A DNA stretch of 64,000 nucleotides, from assembly GCA_963691705.1 (NCBI GenBank), contig OY829545.1, positions 30,119,475 through 30,183,474 on the forward strand, in the 5' to 3' direction. Below are positions 1 through 12,299 of the stretch, piece after piece. The stretch comes from Viola odorata (taxonomy: Eukaryota; Streptophyta; Magnoliopsida; Malpighiales; Violaceae). The position numbers were made by a program, and so were the translations under genes. The notes under the pieces are model-generated. The model was not told where the DNA came from. It saw nothing but the letters and a program-made list of their open reading frames with translations, and ran no database searches. Numbering within the stretch: the stretch's first letter is position 1; each line of letters begins with the position of its first letter.

Positions 1-178
1 TAAGCGGAATTTACTGGCCCAAGCTCTGCCAATTTTACCACAAATACTAACTTAAGCATCGGAGTGTTTCCGCCGGAGACCCCCTCCAGCGTCTTGCAGG
101 TACAACGGACCACCGCAGATCCTGAACTGAAGAAGCCCTTCCCCCTTTTACCCTTCGGCAGTAGACAAATTCTTATCA
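1..178 (+). repeat. T1 5' LTR, 3' portion only
   Basis: Positions 1-178 repeat almost exactly at 13845-14020. The copy ends in CTTATCA, is followed by spacer AAT, and then by the primer-binding site, which fixes the LTR end at 178. The start is outside the window. Confidence 0.92.
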
Positions 179-181
179 AAT

Positions 182-200
182 TGGTGCTTTCATTGAGAGC
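182..200 (+). promoter_or_regulatory. T1 primer-binding site
   Basis: TGGTGCTTTCATTGAGAGC lies 3 nt after the LTR end. The identical 19-mer follows the 5' LTRs of T2 (minus strand) and T4. It starts with TGG, the complement of a tRNA CCA end. The complement would pair with a tRNA whose acceptor stem starts GCTTTCA. From memory this fits a plant tRNA-Thr, which I have not checked. Confidence 0.85.
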
Positions 201-264
201 TTTGGTTCTATTAAGTGAGAATCCTTAATAACCAAGCTCCATTCTTCCCGAAGCTAGAAGGATT

Positions 265-1698
265 ATGGCTGTAGAGTCAGATCCCGCGCTGTCCCAATCC
301 TCCAGCATCCCGTACAACACCCGCCGACGACTTTTTGCTTTTGCTACCTCCGATATTTCTACCACAGTACAAGAAATCACTGTAGGGGGATCAGATCCTC
401 CCTCTAGACAAATGACAGAAGTAGCTGTATTCTAGATTTGTTCCCCTTTTTCCCACATAACGGGACCTAGCTATTCTACCCCCCAAGCGAGGGGATCCGT
501 GATAGGCGAAGCAGACAACCCTCTCGCAAACTCAATAGCGGCTCTTCGAGCCCAGTTGGATCAGTTGACAGAGATGGGCGCTGGATTTACGCCCCATGCC
601 TCGGGACCCGGTGTGTCCTCCCAGATGGTTTTCACTCCGTCTATTGTCAACGAATGGCCGTTGTCTCCCCGACAACCCAGAGGGCTTCCGTTTTCCCTAC
701 CCTTGCCATCGGCCCCCATGAATGTCCCACCGCTTGCGCACAGACCTGTTGAACTTTCTGGGCAATACAGAGGAGAAATCCCTATCCCTGAAGAAGGTCA
801 CCGACGTGATGAATATAGAGAACACTGGGATAATAGGCGAGGTGAGATGTTCAGAGAACCATCCCCTAGATACAGTGAAAGATCCAACAGCAGAGGGCGA
901 CGAACCCGAACTCCAAGAAGCCGCAACCGATCTCCTAGGCGGCATCATGAATATGACCCTCAGAACCCCAGATACGATGTTGAAAATCCACTCCCACATC
1001 GACCTCGCAGAGTCCCTGACGGCAACACGGGTCACCCGTTCAGTTATCGCGTGAGGCATCAAAGGGTCTATCGGCATGTGAAACTCCCTGCAGAATCATA
1101 TGATGGCACAAAAGACCCCATCTCTCACCTTAATAAGGTGAAAGACTTTGTGCAATTCCAAACCCGTAGTGATGCAGCGCTATGCCAAATCTTCATCATG
1201 TCACTGTCGGGAGTGGCACGTCTCTGGTTCGAGGGACTCCCAGCCGGATCTATTGATAACTTCCCTCAGTTGGAAGATAAGTTCAGGAGTCGGTTTAGCA
1301 CGACAATCCCTATCAGGAAGTCAGCTGCTGCGCTATTCGATATTCATCGAAAACCGCAGGAATCATTGAATGAGTTTTTAGGTCGATTTGATCTCGAAAT
1401 GTCCCTGACGCCAAGGGTCACCATTGAGTTTGCAGTAGAGGCCCTAAAACGTAACTGTCGTTATGGGAAATTAAGGGATACGTTAACGGTGGACCCACCA
1501 TTGACTCTAGATGCGTTAAGACTGAAAGCGCATAATTATGCGAGAATGGAAGAGGAGGAAAATAGAGAACGGATGCGGGACATACCGACAGACCCATACC
1601 TGGTCCCTAACGTCTCGCATTGCAACGTTCCTGACACACGACCCAATGATGATTATAGCCAGTGGAAAGAGCACACCGCCAAGGCCTCTAATCGATAG
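265..1698 (+). pseudogene. gag: T1 gag (capsid polyprotein), nonsense-interrupted
   Basis: Gag forms the virus-like particle that packages element RNA. The start is taken as ATG 265, because the N-terminus aligns with T2 gag (a Met start) and with the open N-terminal frame of T4, sharing an RRxLF-type stretch. An in-frame TAG at 433-435 breaks it; the frame is then open to the TAG at 1696. Seen in order: a Pro/Ser-rich N-terminal region, an Arg/Ser-rich basic stretch (codons about 205-235), and the capsid-like core (codons about 272-415) with the ESYDGTKDP and ARLWFEGLP motifs typical of plant Retrotrans_gag domains. T4 gag runs open where this copy stops, so the stop at 1696 and a shift near 1715 separate gag from pol here. 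Confidence 0.9.
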
Positions 1699-1762
1699 AG
1701 AGGTAATTTTTTGAAAGGGCCGGATATATGACCCTGACCTTCCTTCCCTCATACTCCCAAGG

Positions 1763-4700
1763 GTGGAAATCCTAGCGATAGTTCAGCAGCGAAATCAGCC
1801 CATCCGTTACCCAGCTCCTATGAAACCAGGAGTAATCATGGGAGGAAGAGAGAACGCATACTGCAAGTTCGACAAGGTCAAAGGACACTCGACAGATGTG
1901 TGCAGAGAACTAAAACTGGCCATAGAACGATTAGTTGAAGAAGGCTACCTCAGAGAATTCGCCACCAAGGCAAGAGAAGGGGCCAGGAACAATCCAACTG
2001 AAGTGATAACTGACCGTAGGCAAACGCCTTCTCACGCCACAGGGGCTAACACAATTCCCCTCGAACAAAATAGAGAGGCTCTCATTGTTCATAGCGATCA
2101 GATGCCTATGATTAATATCATCGCGGGAGGAACACCTTACCTTGAGGAAGCTATACAACAAACTCCCGGTCCCGGGGAAAAGCGTAAACGAGAGAGCGCA
2201 CAGGTAAAAATTGAGGCAATAAGCGCTTTAGACAGAATGGTATTGTCCTTCTCAGAAGAAGACGAAAAATGTATTGTTTTCCCGCATAACGACGCGTTGG
2301 TAGTAACACCCGTTATCGGCAGTCACGGAGTAAGAAGAACCCTTGTCGATAATGGGAGCGCGGTGAATTTATTTTCGCTAGAAGCATACAACATGATGAA
2401 GCGCCCTGACGGTGAGCTAGCGCTTTGCAAAAGACCAATTGTTGGGATCGATGGGGTACCGATCCCGGTAGCGGGAATAACGTCATTGTCAGTATACTTC
2501 CGAGAAGACACATCCAAATGCTCTGAAGAACTATTATTTCTGGTCGTAGACCTGACTCTGCCTTTTAATGCCATACTAGGGCGGCCGTTTCTCAATCGTT
2601 TTGGGGCAGCGATATCCCAAAAACACCTGCGGATGAACTACCCCTCATGGGACGGCGTGGTCTCGATCAAAGAAGATCAGAAGCTAGCTGCTGAATGTTA
2701 CCTGCTTATGACTCAAAGGAGTTGTGACCACTACGTGTGCGTGACGGACGATCCCTTCGACGATAAAGAAGAAAAGCGCACTCACCCACTAGATAAGATG
2801 ATGTCAATACCTATCGGTAAGGACGGCGAAGTGAATCTCTTGGTCAGTGAGAAACTAAGCCCCAAAGAGAATGTGCAATTAACCCAATTGCTAAGAAAAT
2901 GCAAAGGAGAATTCGCGTGGAAACCGGCGGACATGCCCGGAATTTTGCGAGAGGTTGCGGAACACCGGTTAAACGTTAGCCCTGACGCCAAGCCTATTCA
3001 GCAAAAGCGGCGCGTCTTCTCACCAGAAAAGATAGCAGCCATCGAGAAAGAGTTACTTAAGCTCGCGGACGCGGGATTCATCCGAGAAGTCCAATACCCG
3101 ACCTGGCTAGCTAACCCTGTGTTAGTTCCTAAGCCTAACGGGGATTGGCGCATGTGCATCGATTTCACTAACCTGAACAACGCCTACCCCAAAGATTGCT
3201 ATCCCCTTCCTCGAATCGATCAGTTGGTCGACCAAACCACTGGATATGCCTACCTAAGCTCCCTGGACGCTAACTCCAGGTATCACCAAATTCCCATGGC
3301 CATAGAAGATGAAGAGAAAACCGCCTTCATCACCCTGAGGGCTACTTACTGCTACACTGCAATACCGTTTGGGCTAAAAAATACCGGGGCAACGTTACAG
3401 CGCATGGCAAATAAAGTTTTCAAAAAGCAAATTGGGAGAAATGTGGAGGCTTACGTGGACGACATCCTAGTCAAAAGTCGAAGCTTTAAAGATCACCTAA
3501 CTGACTTGGAAGAAGTCTTCAGTGTGATGGAAGAATACAAAATGAAGCTGAATCCACGAAAATGCATGTTCGTGTTCCAAACGGGTAAATTCTTGGGCTA
3601 CGTGGTTAGCCGGAAGGGTAACCAGCCTAACCCTTCGAAGATAAAGGCCATCCAGGATATGATACCCCCTCGGACTGTCAAAGAAATACAGAAGCTCACC
3701 GGACGCATCATTCTGTTGGGACGGTTCATCTCTAAGCAGGGTGAGAGATGCTTACCCTTCTTCAAAGTCATTCGAAACAAAGCCCCTTTCGGATGGACAG
3801 AGGAATGCGAGAAAGCGTTCGCAGGGCTAAAAGCTTATCTCTCATCCGATCTAGTGCTAACAAGGCTTGAATCCGGCAATGAGCTATATCTATACCTGGG
3901 CGTAGCTAACGAGGTAGTCAGTGCCGTCCTCATGCGAAGCGAAGGGTATATACACAGTCCTATATTTTTTGTCAGTCACATATTGAAAGACATTGAGCTA
4001 CGATACGCCCGCATCGAGAAGATAACGCTTGCCCTAATACAGGCAATACGAAAGATGGACCGATACTTCCAAGCCCACCCCGTCACCGTACTCACTGATC
4101 AGCCTTTGAGAAAAATCTTTAGAAAACCAGAGTCCTCGGGGAGAATGTTAATTTGGGCAATCGAAAGCAATATGGGCTACAGTATAAAGCTAGACCAGCT
4201 ATTAAAGCCCAAGCATTAGCAGACTTCATAGCGGAATGCACATTCACAAAAGACGCGTTGATAGACCTATCAGAAGAAGAATCAGAAGATTTATACCTCC
4301 CGTCCCTGGAAACGTACGCAGACTCATGGGTTATTCACGTGGATGGAGTGAAAAATTAAGAGTTAGCAGGCGCAAGCGTCTTCCTAGTTGGACCAAACGG
4401 CATGGAGATACGATATGCCATCAGAATCCTGCAACCGTTGTCCAACAATGCGGCTGAATACGAAGCATTACTAGCAGGACTCAGAATAGGAAACAACTTC
4501 TTCGTTGAAGTTGCGCATACCTCAGAACCGGAACGCGGCCTACGTTTAAAGATATGCGGGGATTCTAAACTAATAATAGATCAAGTTCTGGGGAACTCCC
4601 AAGCCAGAGAACCCATAATTATCCAATACTTGGCCAAAGTAAAGCATGAGCTGTCGGAAATCCAGGTAAAAGGCACCCAGGTCACCTTTGAACATATTCC

Positions 4701-6087
4701 CAGGGAAAATAACGAGGAGGTTGACAGCCTCGCCAAGATGGCAGCCAATTTAGAAGCCCCCATACCCAACGATGTGCACTACGGAGAACTAGCCACACCC
4801 TCTTTCATGGAAGAGCAAGCATCGCTTTGTGTGGAGGAGATAGAAAACGACTGGAGAATCCCAGTGATAGAATATCTGAAACATGATAAGCTACCAGAGG
4901 AGAACGTGGAAAGGAGGAAAATCTTGAAACGAGCGGCGCGATGCACGTACTAAAACGGAGAGTTGATACGAAGATGCTTCTCCCATCCAGCCGCTAAGTG
5001 CATAACGGAGCAAGAAGGCCTTCATGTATTGCGAGAAATTCATGAAGGGATATGTGGCATGCACATCGCCAGCTACACTCTGGCGTCCCAAGTCTTTCGG
5101 TCAGGGTTCTACAGGCCCACCATTCGGAGAGATTGCCATAACTTCGTATAAACCTGCCAGAAATGTCAAGAATATGCTAAGATCCCTAGAAAACCGGCCG
5201 TGCAGATTTCAGAGATAGTCGCTCCATGCCCGTTTGCTAAATGGGGCATCGACATCTTGGGCCCGTTTCCAAAAGCCAGATCTCAATTAAAATTTGTAGT
5301 CGTGGCGGTAGACTATTTCACAAAATGGGCAGAAGCCGAAGCGTTAGCCACCATCACCACCGAGAAAATCTGGCATTTCTTTAAGCACCAAGTCATTATG
5401 CGATTCGGGGTACCGCGCATACTGGTTAGTGACAACGGAACACAGTTTACGAGCCAATTCTTCAAAAATCAGTGCGCAGAGTTTTAGATCGAACAAAGGT
5501 TCTCTTCTGTAGCACACCCTCAAACTAATGGCCAGGCCGAAGTGACCAACCGCAGTATTCTTAGCGACATCAAAAGAAACCTAGAAGGTTCCAAAAAGAA
5601 GTGGCCAGACGAACTACCATACGTATTGTGGGCCTACCGTATGACCGTCAAAGCCAGCACAGGAGAAACCCCATTCGCGTTAGCCTTTGGAACAGAAGCC
5701 GTCACACCGGTAGAAATTGGCACCATAAGCCTTCGGGTGGATCATTTCAAGGAAGAAGCCAATGAAGAAAGGTTACGCGCTAACCTTGACGCGCTGCCAG
5801 AAGCACATGAGGAGGCTCTCCTAAAAACCCTGCATTACAAAAGGAAAATGGCACAATACCACAACAGGCAGGTGAGAGAACGATTGCTTAAGGTAGGGGA
5901 TCTAGTGCTTAGAGACAAACGAGCAGCAGGACAATGTATGGGAAAACTTAGCCCAAACTGGGACGGGTGGTATCGTGTCACCCGCGTTGTAGGTAGGGGA
6001 GCCTACCATTTGGAAACGCTCGATGGAATGCCCCTGCAAAACTCTTGGAATATAGCTCGGCTGAAGCTATACCATGCCAGAAACTAG
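1763..6087 (+). pseudogene. pol: T1 pol: protease, RT, RNase H, second RNase H, integrase
   Basis: Pol copies element RNA into DNA and integrates it. In order: a CCHC-like remnant (CKF..KGHSTDVC), aspartic protease (VDNGSAVN near 2347), reverse transcriptase (YVDD at 3451-3462), and a gypsy RNase H (about 3860-4130) in which the usual catalytic Asp stretch reads LGVANE. Then comes a second plant-type RNase H (about 4340-4760) with its four acidic positions present (VDG, EYEAL, GDSKL, VDSLAK), and integrase with a zinc-binding N-terminus and D/D/E in WGIDILGPF, SDNGTQF and GQAEVTNR. Breaks: a frameshift near 4155-4175 and stops at 4357, 4951, 5150 and 5485, three of them at codons that are Gln in T2. 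The RT motif SLDANSRYHQ has Arg where Gly is usual. Confidence 0.95.
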
Positions 6088-6188
6088 TCCCTCCTATCCG
6101 GTAATATCAATATTATTCTAACAAATGAATCATAAGCACTCTTTGTGTACTTTGTGGCTGAAAATATGCAGGCAAATGAAGAATGCTA

Positions 6189-6680
6189 GGAGTGAAAATC
6201 CAATCCTTGTGATGGCTGGTCCTGATCAGACAGCTCACTAAGACGAGGCACGCCCTGGCATAGCATAGCGTCGGGAGTGAAAATCCTATCCTTATGGCAA
6301 CCGTGCTCACATAGACGACCCATTAAGACGAGGCACGCCCCCAACGCCCCCGGGAGTGAAAATCCTATCCTTGTGGCAACCGTACTCACACAGATGGCCC
6401 ATTAAGATGAGGCACGCCCCGGCATCCTTGGGAGTGAAAATCCTATCCTTGTGGCAACCGTGCTCACATAGACGACCCATTAAGATGAGGCACGCCCCGA
6501 GGAGAGACCAACTCCGTCCTGGAAGTGAAAATCCTATCCTTGTGGCAACCATGCTCACATAGACGGCCCATTAAGACGAGGCACGCTCCAGAGACGCGAG
6601 GTTTCAACGCTTGGGAGTGAAAATCCTATCCTTGTGATGTCCGGTCCTGATCAGACGGCTCACTAAGACGAGGCACGCCC
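6189..6680. repeat. Six spaced 67-bp repeats after T1 pol
   Basis: Units start at about 6189, 6273, 6352, 6430, 6521 and 6613. Each begins with GGAGTGAAAATCCTATCCTT and ends with AAGACGAGGCACGCCCC. Two variants of the middle part occur: one reads GTGGCAACCGTGCTCACATA, the other contains the palindrome CTGATCAG. Spacers between units vary in length and sequence. The same unit appears on the opposite strand in T2 (52179-52665) and T3 (61197-61467), so the array belongs to the family and is not local noise. It lies between the converging pol and accessory genes. Confidence 0.88.
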
Positions 6681-7168
6681 CAAGCCAATCTTTGACACAT
6701 GGAAAGAAAAGATACCCCAGCTAGTAACCGAGTGGTTGATACCCGGTGAAGTAAGAGCTGGAGAGGTATCCATATCACAGCAACACCGTCACGGCAGGCC
6801 TAGCAAGGCTAGAGAGTTCCCCTTAACAACAAAGGGTGGCATGAATTTGAGTGCAACACGGGCAGAAGTAACGCTGATTCATCCTCGGAAATACTACCAG
6901 AAGACACAATGATAGGGCCATAAAAAATGTAGTTGAGGAACCTGTATGGAGAGTCACAAGCGCAGAATGGACATATCTCCAAAATAGGAACACGACGGCA
7001 AACGCCATGGGTAAACAATTGCACAAACAGTATTATGAAACGAAGTAGATAAAGAAATTCCATTCAAAAGCGGCGGCTTAATCAAGAAAAGAAGTGATAT
7101 TGTCAATATTACAAAATAAAGGAGGGCACATCAGTCACAACAATCAAAAAACGCATAAAGCATAATGC
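6681..7168. other. Non-coding spacer in T1
   Basis: This follows the repeat array and precedes the 3' end of accessory gene Z2 on the minus strand. It probably holds the Z2 3' UTR. I see no gene or clear repeat. Confidence 0.5.
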
Positions 7169-9505
7169 CTAAGGAGCGGTTGGTGCATTGCCTCCTCCTT
7201 GCTGAGCGGATTTCCAGCAATAGAAGCCCTCAACGGTGACGGCTGGGACCCTCTTATCAAAGTAGTCAGCAAGAACTTCAACACGAAGGTTCTCTACCCC
7301 ATAGTTATACATAAAAGTGTCCGACATGATTGCTCCACCTTCCTTCAGATACCAACGGCTCTTCTCAGCCGGAAAGAGCAAGCTCGTCAGATAGCTCAGC
7401 GTTCCTCTGTCTCTCCTGACGTAACTCGGTCTCCTCTTGAGAAAGGCGTTCATTTAGAGCAACACCCTTCTATTTTTCCTCCTCCAAAGCAAGCCTGACA
7501 GCTTCCACCTATTGCTTAACAGTCGCTGCCTCCTGCTTAGCAGCTGCGGCCTCCTGTTTGGCAGTCTCTGATTCTTGTTTGGCGATGGTAAGGGTGTCCA
7601 AGTAGCTCTGACGCTCAGACAGCAGCCTATTTATCTCTCCCTGCTCGTTCACCGTCTCTCTAGCGTTTTCCTCATCCATGTAATGGAGATGGCAGAGCGA
7701 ATAAAACACTTGGGAGCGAAGAAAGTTTATGCTCTCCTGCTAGCTCTTAGCCACAAAGGCATCCCTTTCTCTCTGAAGAAACATCATCTCGGCCGCTAGA
7801 AAAGAGGTAGACGCGAGGATAGCGTCATGATGAGCATCCGCGGGGAACTGCAGAACATTATCTTTGAAAGAGCGCAGGTCAATCTGGTGAGTAGCAAGGA
7901 GGGGAGGAACATACGAAGAGGCGTCAGCCATCAAGTTGGGAGCAGGGCCACCTCTCACGGCAGTAGGAGGAGACATCGGAATAAAATGCAGAGTAGCATG
8001 AGAAGGAGGTCGACTGTTAGAACCCCTCGCGTTAGGGGCAAAGGATCCATCCCCACCAAGCGTTCCAAGATTAAGGGCACTAGGGTTAAAGCCTGCCGCA
8101 ACAGAAGAAGAATAGATCGGGGAATCACTTAAAACGTGAGGATCACCACCAAAGCTAGCACCTTGCGACTGATCGACAGGTGCACCCCTACCCCCAAGGA
8201 CTGTCAGAAAAGGATTAGCAGCAGACGACAAGGGACTATTTTGAAGCTCATAGCGAGTCTTCTTCTGACGCTCTCGGAGGGATTCTGCGATAGACATGTC
8301 ACCATAGGAGGACGAATGAGCAGAAACAGCAACGGTTTCCTAAATAACACAGAGCGTAATAAGGAAACTGCGTGAAAATAAAGAAAACAGTAGGGGAAGG
8401 AAAATAAATACCTGAGTACCTAAAGAAACTAGAGGAATTCCAGAGGGGATCGTGTCAGCTGTCGCTTCCAAAAATGCGGCAGTCTAGGAAGAAACGAGAG
8501 GCGTAACACGCATTTTCCTAGCCCTTTTCTTCTTTGCAGTGCGAGTTTGATGAGGCGGCGCTTGGGCAGTGTCCGGGGCGGTAGTAGTAGCCTCCCCTTC
8601 AGCAGCGGCAGCGGCAGCGGCTGCAGCAGCTCTAGCTTCGGCTTCCGCCTTTTTCTTTTGCTCTCGTTTCCTCTTCCTTCGGAAATACTCAGGCTCCCAA
8701 CCGGGTGGAGGCACTGCACAGTTACAAAATGTTAGCATTAGTACTTCCCTGCAACGTAAAAGGGAAAGGCCAAACGCTCACCCTTTTTGCACTTCTCCAT
8801 ATCCAACCCATTAGCCACTTTACGGGCATCAACGCTGAAGTCTAGCTGAAGCAGCGTCTTCAACCTGCCATCTTCCGAGTCAGAAAGGGGTTTCCGGTTA
8901 CCCCAAGCCCCATCCTTAATTTCCTCATTAAAACCGGCCCTCCATAAAGGCTCAAGCAGGTCAACGATAAAAAACCCCTACTTCCAGCCAGGAACAGAAG
9001 ATTCAATGCCCATGAGTTTCCAAGTAAAGGGCTTTAGTGAGTCATCTTCATAACAGGGGAATATTGATATCACCCCCTTACGAGAGTACAACTGGAAAAT
9101 ATCATGAAGCAATGCCAAAGTGGGAGATTCAATCCTTTTGAAACGGCACAATGCGGCAAAAGCGCTAACAACGCAAATCACGTTAGGGCTCAACTGAGCC
9201 GGAGCCAAGTCGGAATCAGCCAACAACAATTTCACAAGCGGGTCAAGGGGAAGACAAAACCCATAATCAAATAACTTAGCATACAGCATTCTACTATTAT
9301 CGGGTAAAACACTGTTCAGGCGAAGTGATTTAGAAGCAACACGCACAGGATAATCTTTGGGGAATCGAGCATTAGACTCAGCCAGCTTGCGATGAATTAA
9401 GGGCAGTGTATAAAGAGAAGTGGGTGTACTATCAATTTTTTCCTCCCCGACAGACCTTTGAGGATCCTCCTCCTCGGCAGATTTTTTAGAACGAGTTTTA
9501 GCCAT
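7169..9505 (-). pseudogene. T1 accessory gene Z2 (Transposase_28-like domain, basic region, coiled coil), three exons
   Basis: Start ATG at 9505-9503 (MAKTRSKK). Exon 1 (9505-8782) carries LYAKLFDYGF and a LAPAQLSPN stretch, which resembles the Pfam 'putative gypsy type transposon domain'. The donor is GTGAGC at 8781 and the acceptor TGTGCAG ends at 8714. Exon 2 (8713-8412) is Lys/Arg- and Ala-rich. The second intron, 8411-8340, runs from GTATTT to TTTAG. Exon 3 (8339 to 7169) ends in a coiled coil with AKQEAAAAKQEAATVKQ and a conserved tail matching T2 and T3. Stops occur near 8978, 8484, 7740 and 7509, and there is a frameshift near 7460-7500. The role is unknown. Nuclear or chromatin binding is only a guess from the basic and coiled-coil parts. 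Confidence 0.8.
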
Positions 9506-10174
9506 GACTAACAGAGGAGAAAGGAAGAGAAAAGAAAGGGGTGTGTACCTTAGCAAAAGAAAGCACCAGGAGTCCCAGACCAGAAAAGAAGGAGCGGCGC
9601 GGGTTATTTTTCTAGAAGGCAACAGCATACAAGAAAGGAGATTAAAAAAGAAAGAGAAGATAGGGAAAACATTATATATAACCCTGAAAGGGCATGCCCA
9701 ATTAACAACTGACACATGGCGAAGCAGCGTGACAAAAAGTAAGGCACGCGCGAGAAGGTATAAGTTTTAAAACAATGATAAAACGCTTCAGCATTCGCGT
9801 CCCCCTAGAAGACGCCTGCTTCAAACGGCTCTCCGTGAAAGGACACGTGTTCTTCTTCATCATTACTTTTCAAATCGCATTAAATGGGGGACTGTGGCAT
9901 TCACTGACCTAAAAACCAGTGCTAGCCTCACCAAACGACACGACAATACAAAGAGGATAACGAAGAACGAATAACGGTAACATCACAATGAATCAAACGG
10001 CGCAATAAGGGTCACATAGCGTCAGCATTATTACAGAAGGAATAATGTCAAATGATTTTCATGGAAGAATAAAAGAAAACAGATAGTAATGGGAATAGCA
10101 ATAAAAGGAGGGATCCAGAACTCGAGACACTCGAGACACCCCTTGAAGGAAAAAGTCGCGCACCACCGTTATCG
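9506..10174 (-). promoter_or_regulatory. Z2 upstream region in T1 with TATA box
   Basis: On the minus strand TTATATATAAT lies at about 9671-9680, roughly 170 bp before the Z2 ATG. A TATA-like TTATAAAA sits at the same spacing before Z2 in T2 and T3. The rest is unannotated spacer between Z1 and Z2. Confidence 0.6.
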
Positions 10175-12296
10175 TCAGCCTTTTTCCCCCTCCGGGGCAG
10201 ATGAACCATCCCCACTTTTGCTAACCTCATCCATTACGGTAGAAACATTATCGGCAACTTGGGATGGATTAGAAAAGTCACCCTTAAAATGAGATGCGAA
10301 TCCAGAAGTGAAGGCTTCCAAGAGCTTCTTTTTCCACAACTCCTCCTTCAATGGCACCCTGGCAAACTCCTCGTCTCGAGCTAACATCTCTTCGCGGAGA
10401 AGGAGATTTTTCTTCTTTTCCAATGCCAACTCTGCCTCCAGAACCTCCATTTTTGCTTTCCCAGCAGACCTCTCTCTGTTTAGTTCCTTTTGTGACTCGT
10501 AATAAAGACGCGTTAGCAGCCTCACATGGTCCACCGTTCGGTCAAGCTGCACCTTTTGAGCGTACATCGCGCTAGAAAAATTTCGTGACTTGCGATCGTG
10601 AATTTCAAATAGATAGTTCAGATAGCGGAAGGTATCCAGAGAGTCATTCATAACATGCCGGTGACGGGCCTGTCAAGGGCGCGGTAACTCATCATTTCTC
10701 TTTCTCTTCCTGGGAACTCATCATTTCCCCTATCAAGGGCGCGGTAAACTCATCTCTAGAGAAGGGTTGGGGTACTTCGACAGCATGGAGACCATCAAAG
10801 CAGAACCCTGTCAGGTTCATACGATAGGCTGGGGTCCCGCTAGGGCCACCGTAGGAAAGATTGACTGACGGAGTTGAAGAAGAACCCTCAGTAAGAACAT
10901 TCGAGATAGGAGTAAAGAACAGCTGCGGAAGGGCTTTAGGCGGCAACCCAGCAGCTGAGTCCGTAGCGGAAGGTGTGATCACTACATCAGGAATGCAGTG
11001 AGAAATTGGAGAATCAGGAGCGTTAGCTGTAGGAAGAGGACATGCCATCGGTGGAGCCTCCGCTTCAGTAGAACAGGTAGCAGCTGACGCCTCAGTGGTC
11101 TTCGCCGACTGAGAGGTACTCGTCTTAGACGAAACGATAGGTATAGAAGCAGTCGCCGCATCAACAGAGGATACCCCTGTAGCCTGTTCACTTAAGTCCA
11201 CTCGAAGTTTTTTTCGACGCAAGGAAGAAGCATGACAAAGGTCTGGTTTAGCATCCATATCCTCGTCGTCACTATCAATCACCCTTGTCGCAGTTCTACC
11301 GGAGTCTGTTCCCTTGCGACGATCCGGTAGCCAATTCTTGACGAAACAAGAAGCTCGGGCAGAGCTGCAGAGCCTTCGCCCTCCCCGGGCAACCGTCTTG
11401 GTTCTCCTCCTCGGAGGCCGAATGCTTTGGCGATTGGAGCCTTCGGCAGAAGGAGAGGCTGGTAAAGTTTGGAGTGGCATTACATTCAAAGGAGCTCCAG
11501 CGTCACCTAGAGATCGACCGTTAGCATCTTCTGTAAAACAAACGTGTTAAGACAAATGCAAAAAGAAAACGCGAAAAGAGGCAGACTCACCCATAACGCA
11601 CTCCTCCAGAGGCTTGAACAAAGCAAAGTCGCGGATACGATAGCAGGTATCCTCATCCAACAGAGCATTAGCCTGCTCTAGCTCAGCTCTAGTCAGTATC
11701 GCGGGATTCGTCCAAAGGGGGCCTATGAGCTCCTGGTTGAAATTAATGCGCCACAAACGGGACGGTAGCTCGAGAACGAAGAAACTACTTTTCCAATCAG
11801 CCACACCCTTCTTAAAGCCGCGAAACTGCTGCCAGAATGACTGCACGAACGCATCATCCCATCGAGGAGTGATTTCGATTAAACAATTATGACAATTCAT
11901 ACTAAAGAATTTGCGAAATAAATTGAGAGATGGGGTGAAAATGTTCTTCAACTCGCAAGCGCGAAGAAAAGCATAAACCGCACACCAGGAAGAAGGAGTT
12001 ATCTAGGCAGGATTAAGGCTGTACTCCCGCAACAGCATTAGTATTGAGTCATGAATGAGAAAGCGGAAACCATAAAGGAACATCTTAAAATAAAGTAGCC
12101 TACAGAAACCCCACGCCGGATTATGAAGCCGCATATGACTTTCATGAATAAAAGGTTCATATCCGGGAGGAAAGGTAATACCGTGTTCCTCCAGTTCGGC
12201 CTTTAGAACCACATCGCATGTAAAAATACTGGGTGATTGTGCGACCTCTGGATCCATGGGTCTCCAGATAACCTGGCGAGGGCTATTCCTAACCAT
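10175..12296 (-). pseudogene. T1 accessory gene Z1 (Transposase_28-like domain plus coiled coil), two exons
   Basis: The start is ATG at 12296. Exon 1 (12296-11591) has the motif LYFKMFLYGFRFLIHD and later PRWDDAF and SRLWR, matching Z1 of T2 and T3. A TAG at 12005-12003 replaces Gln. The intron, 11590-11531, runs from GTGAGT to TTTTACAG (60 bp). The two exon frames join in phase 1, as they do in T3. Exon 2 has a KNWLP motif, a Ser/Thr/Pro-rich middle and, at 10651-10175, a coiled coil with AKMEVLEAELALEKKKN. A local duplication near 10671-10755 shifts the frame before the coiled coil. The function is not known. Confidence 0.8.
10671..10755. repeat. Local 60-bp duplication inside T1 Z1
   Basis: TCAAGGGCGCGGTAA followed by ACTCATC occurs at about 10673 and again at about 10733, with ACTCATCATTTC also repeated in between. 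The duplication falls exactly where the Z1 reading frame is lost. Confidence 0.75.
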
Positions 12297-12299
12297 AAT

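Noticed and set aside
697..1077. Minus-strand ORF under T1 gag
   Set aside because: It is a shadow of gag, not open in T4 or T2.
7509..7709. A separate coiled-coil gene with AKQEAAAAKQEA
   Set aside because: It is in the same frame as the rest of Z2 exon 3, separated only by a stop, and matches the Z2 coiled coil of T2 and T3.
9504..9770. Plus-strand ORF over the Z2 start region
   Set aside because: It lies over the Z2 leader and promoter and is not conserved.
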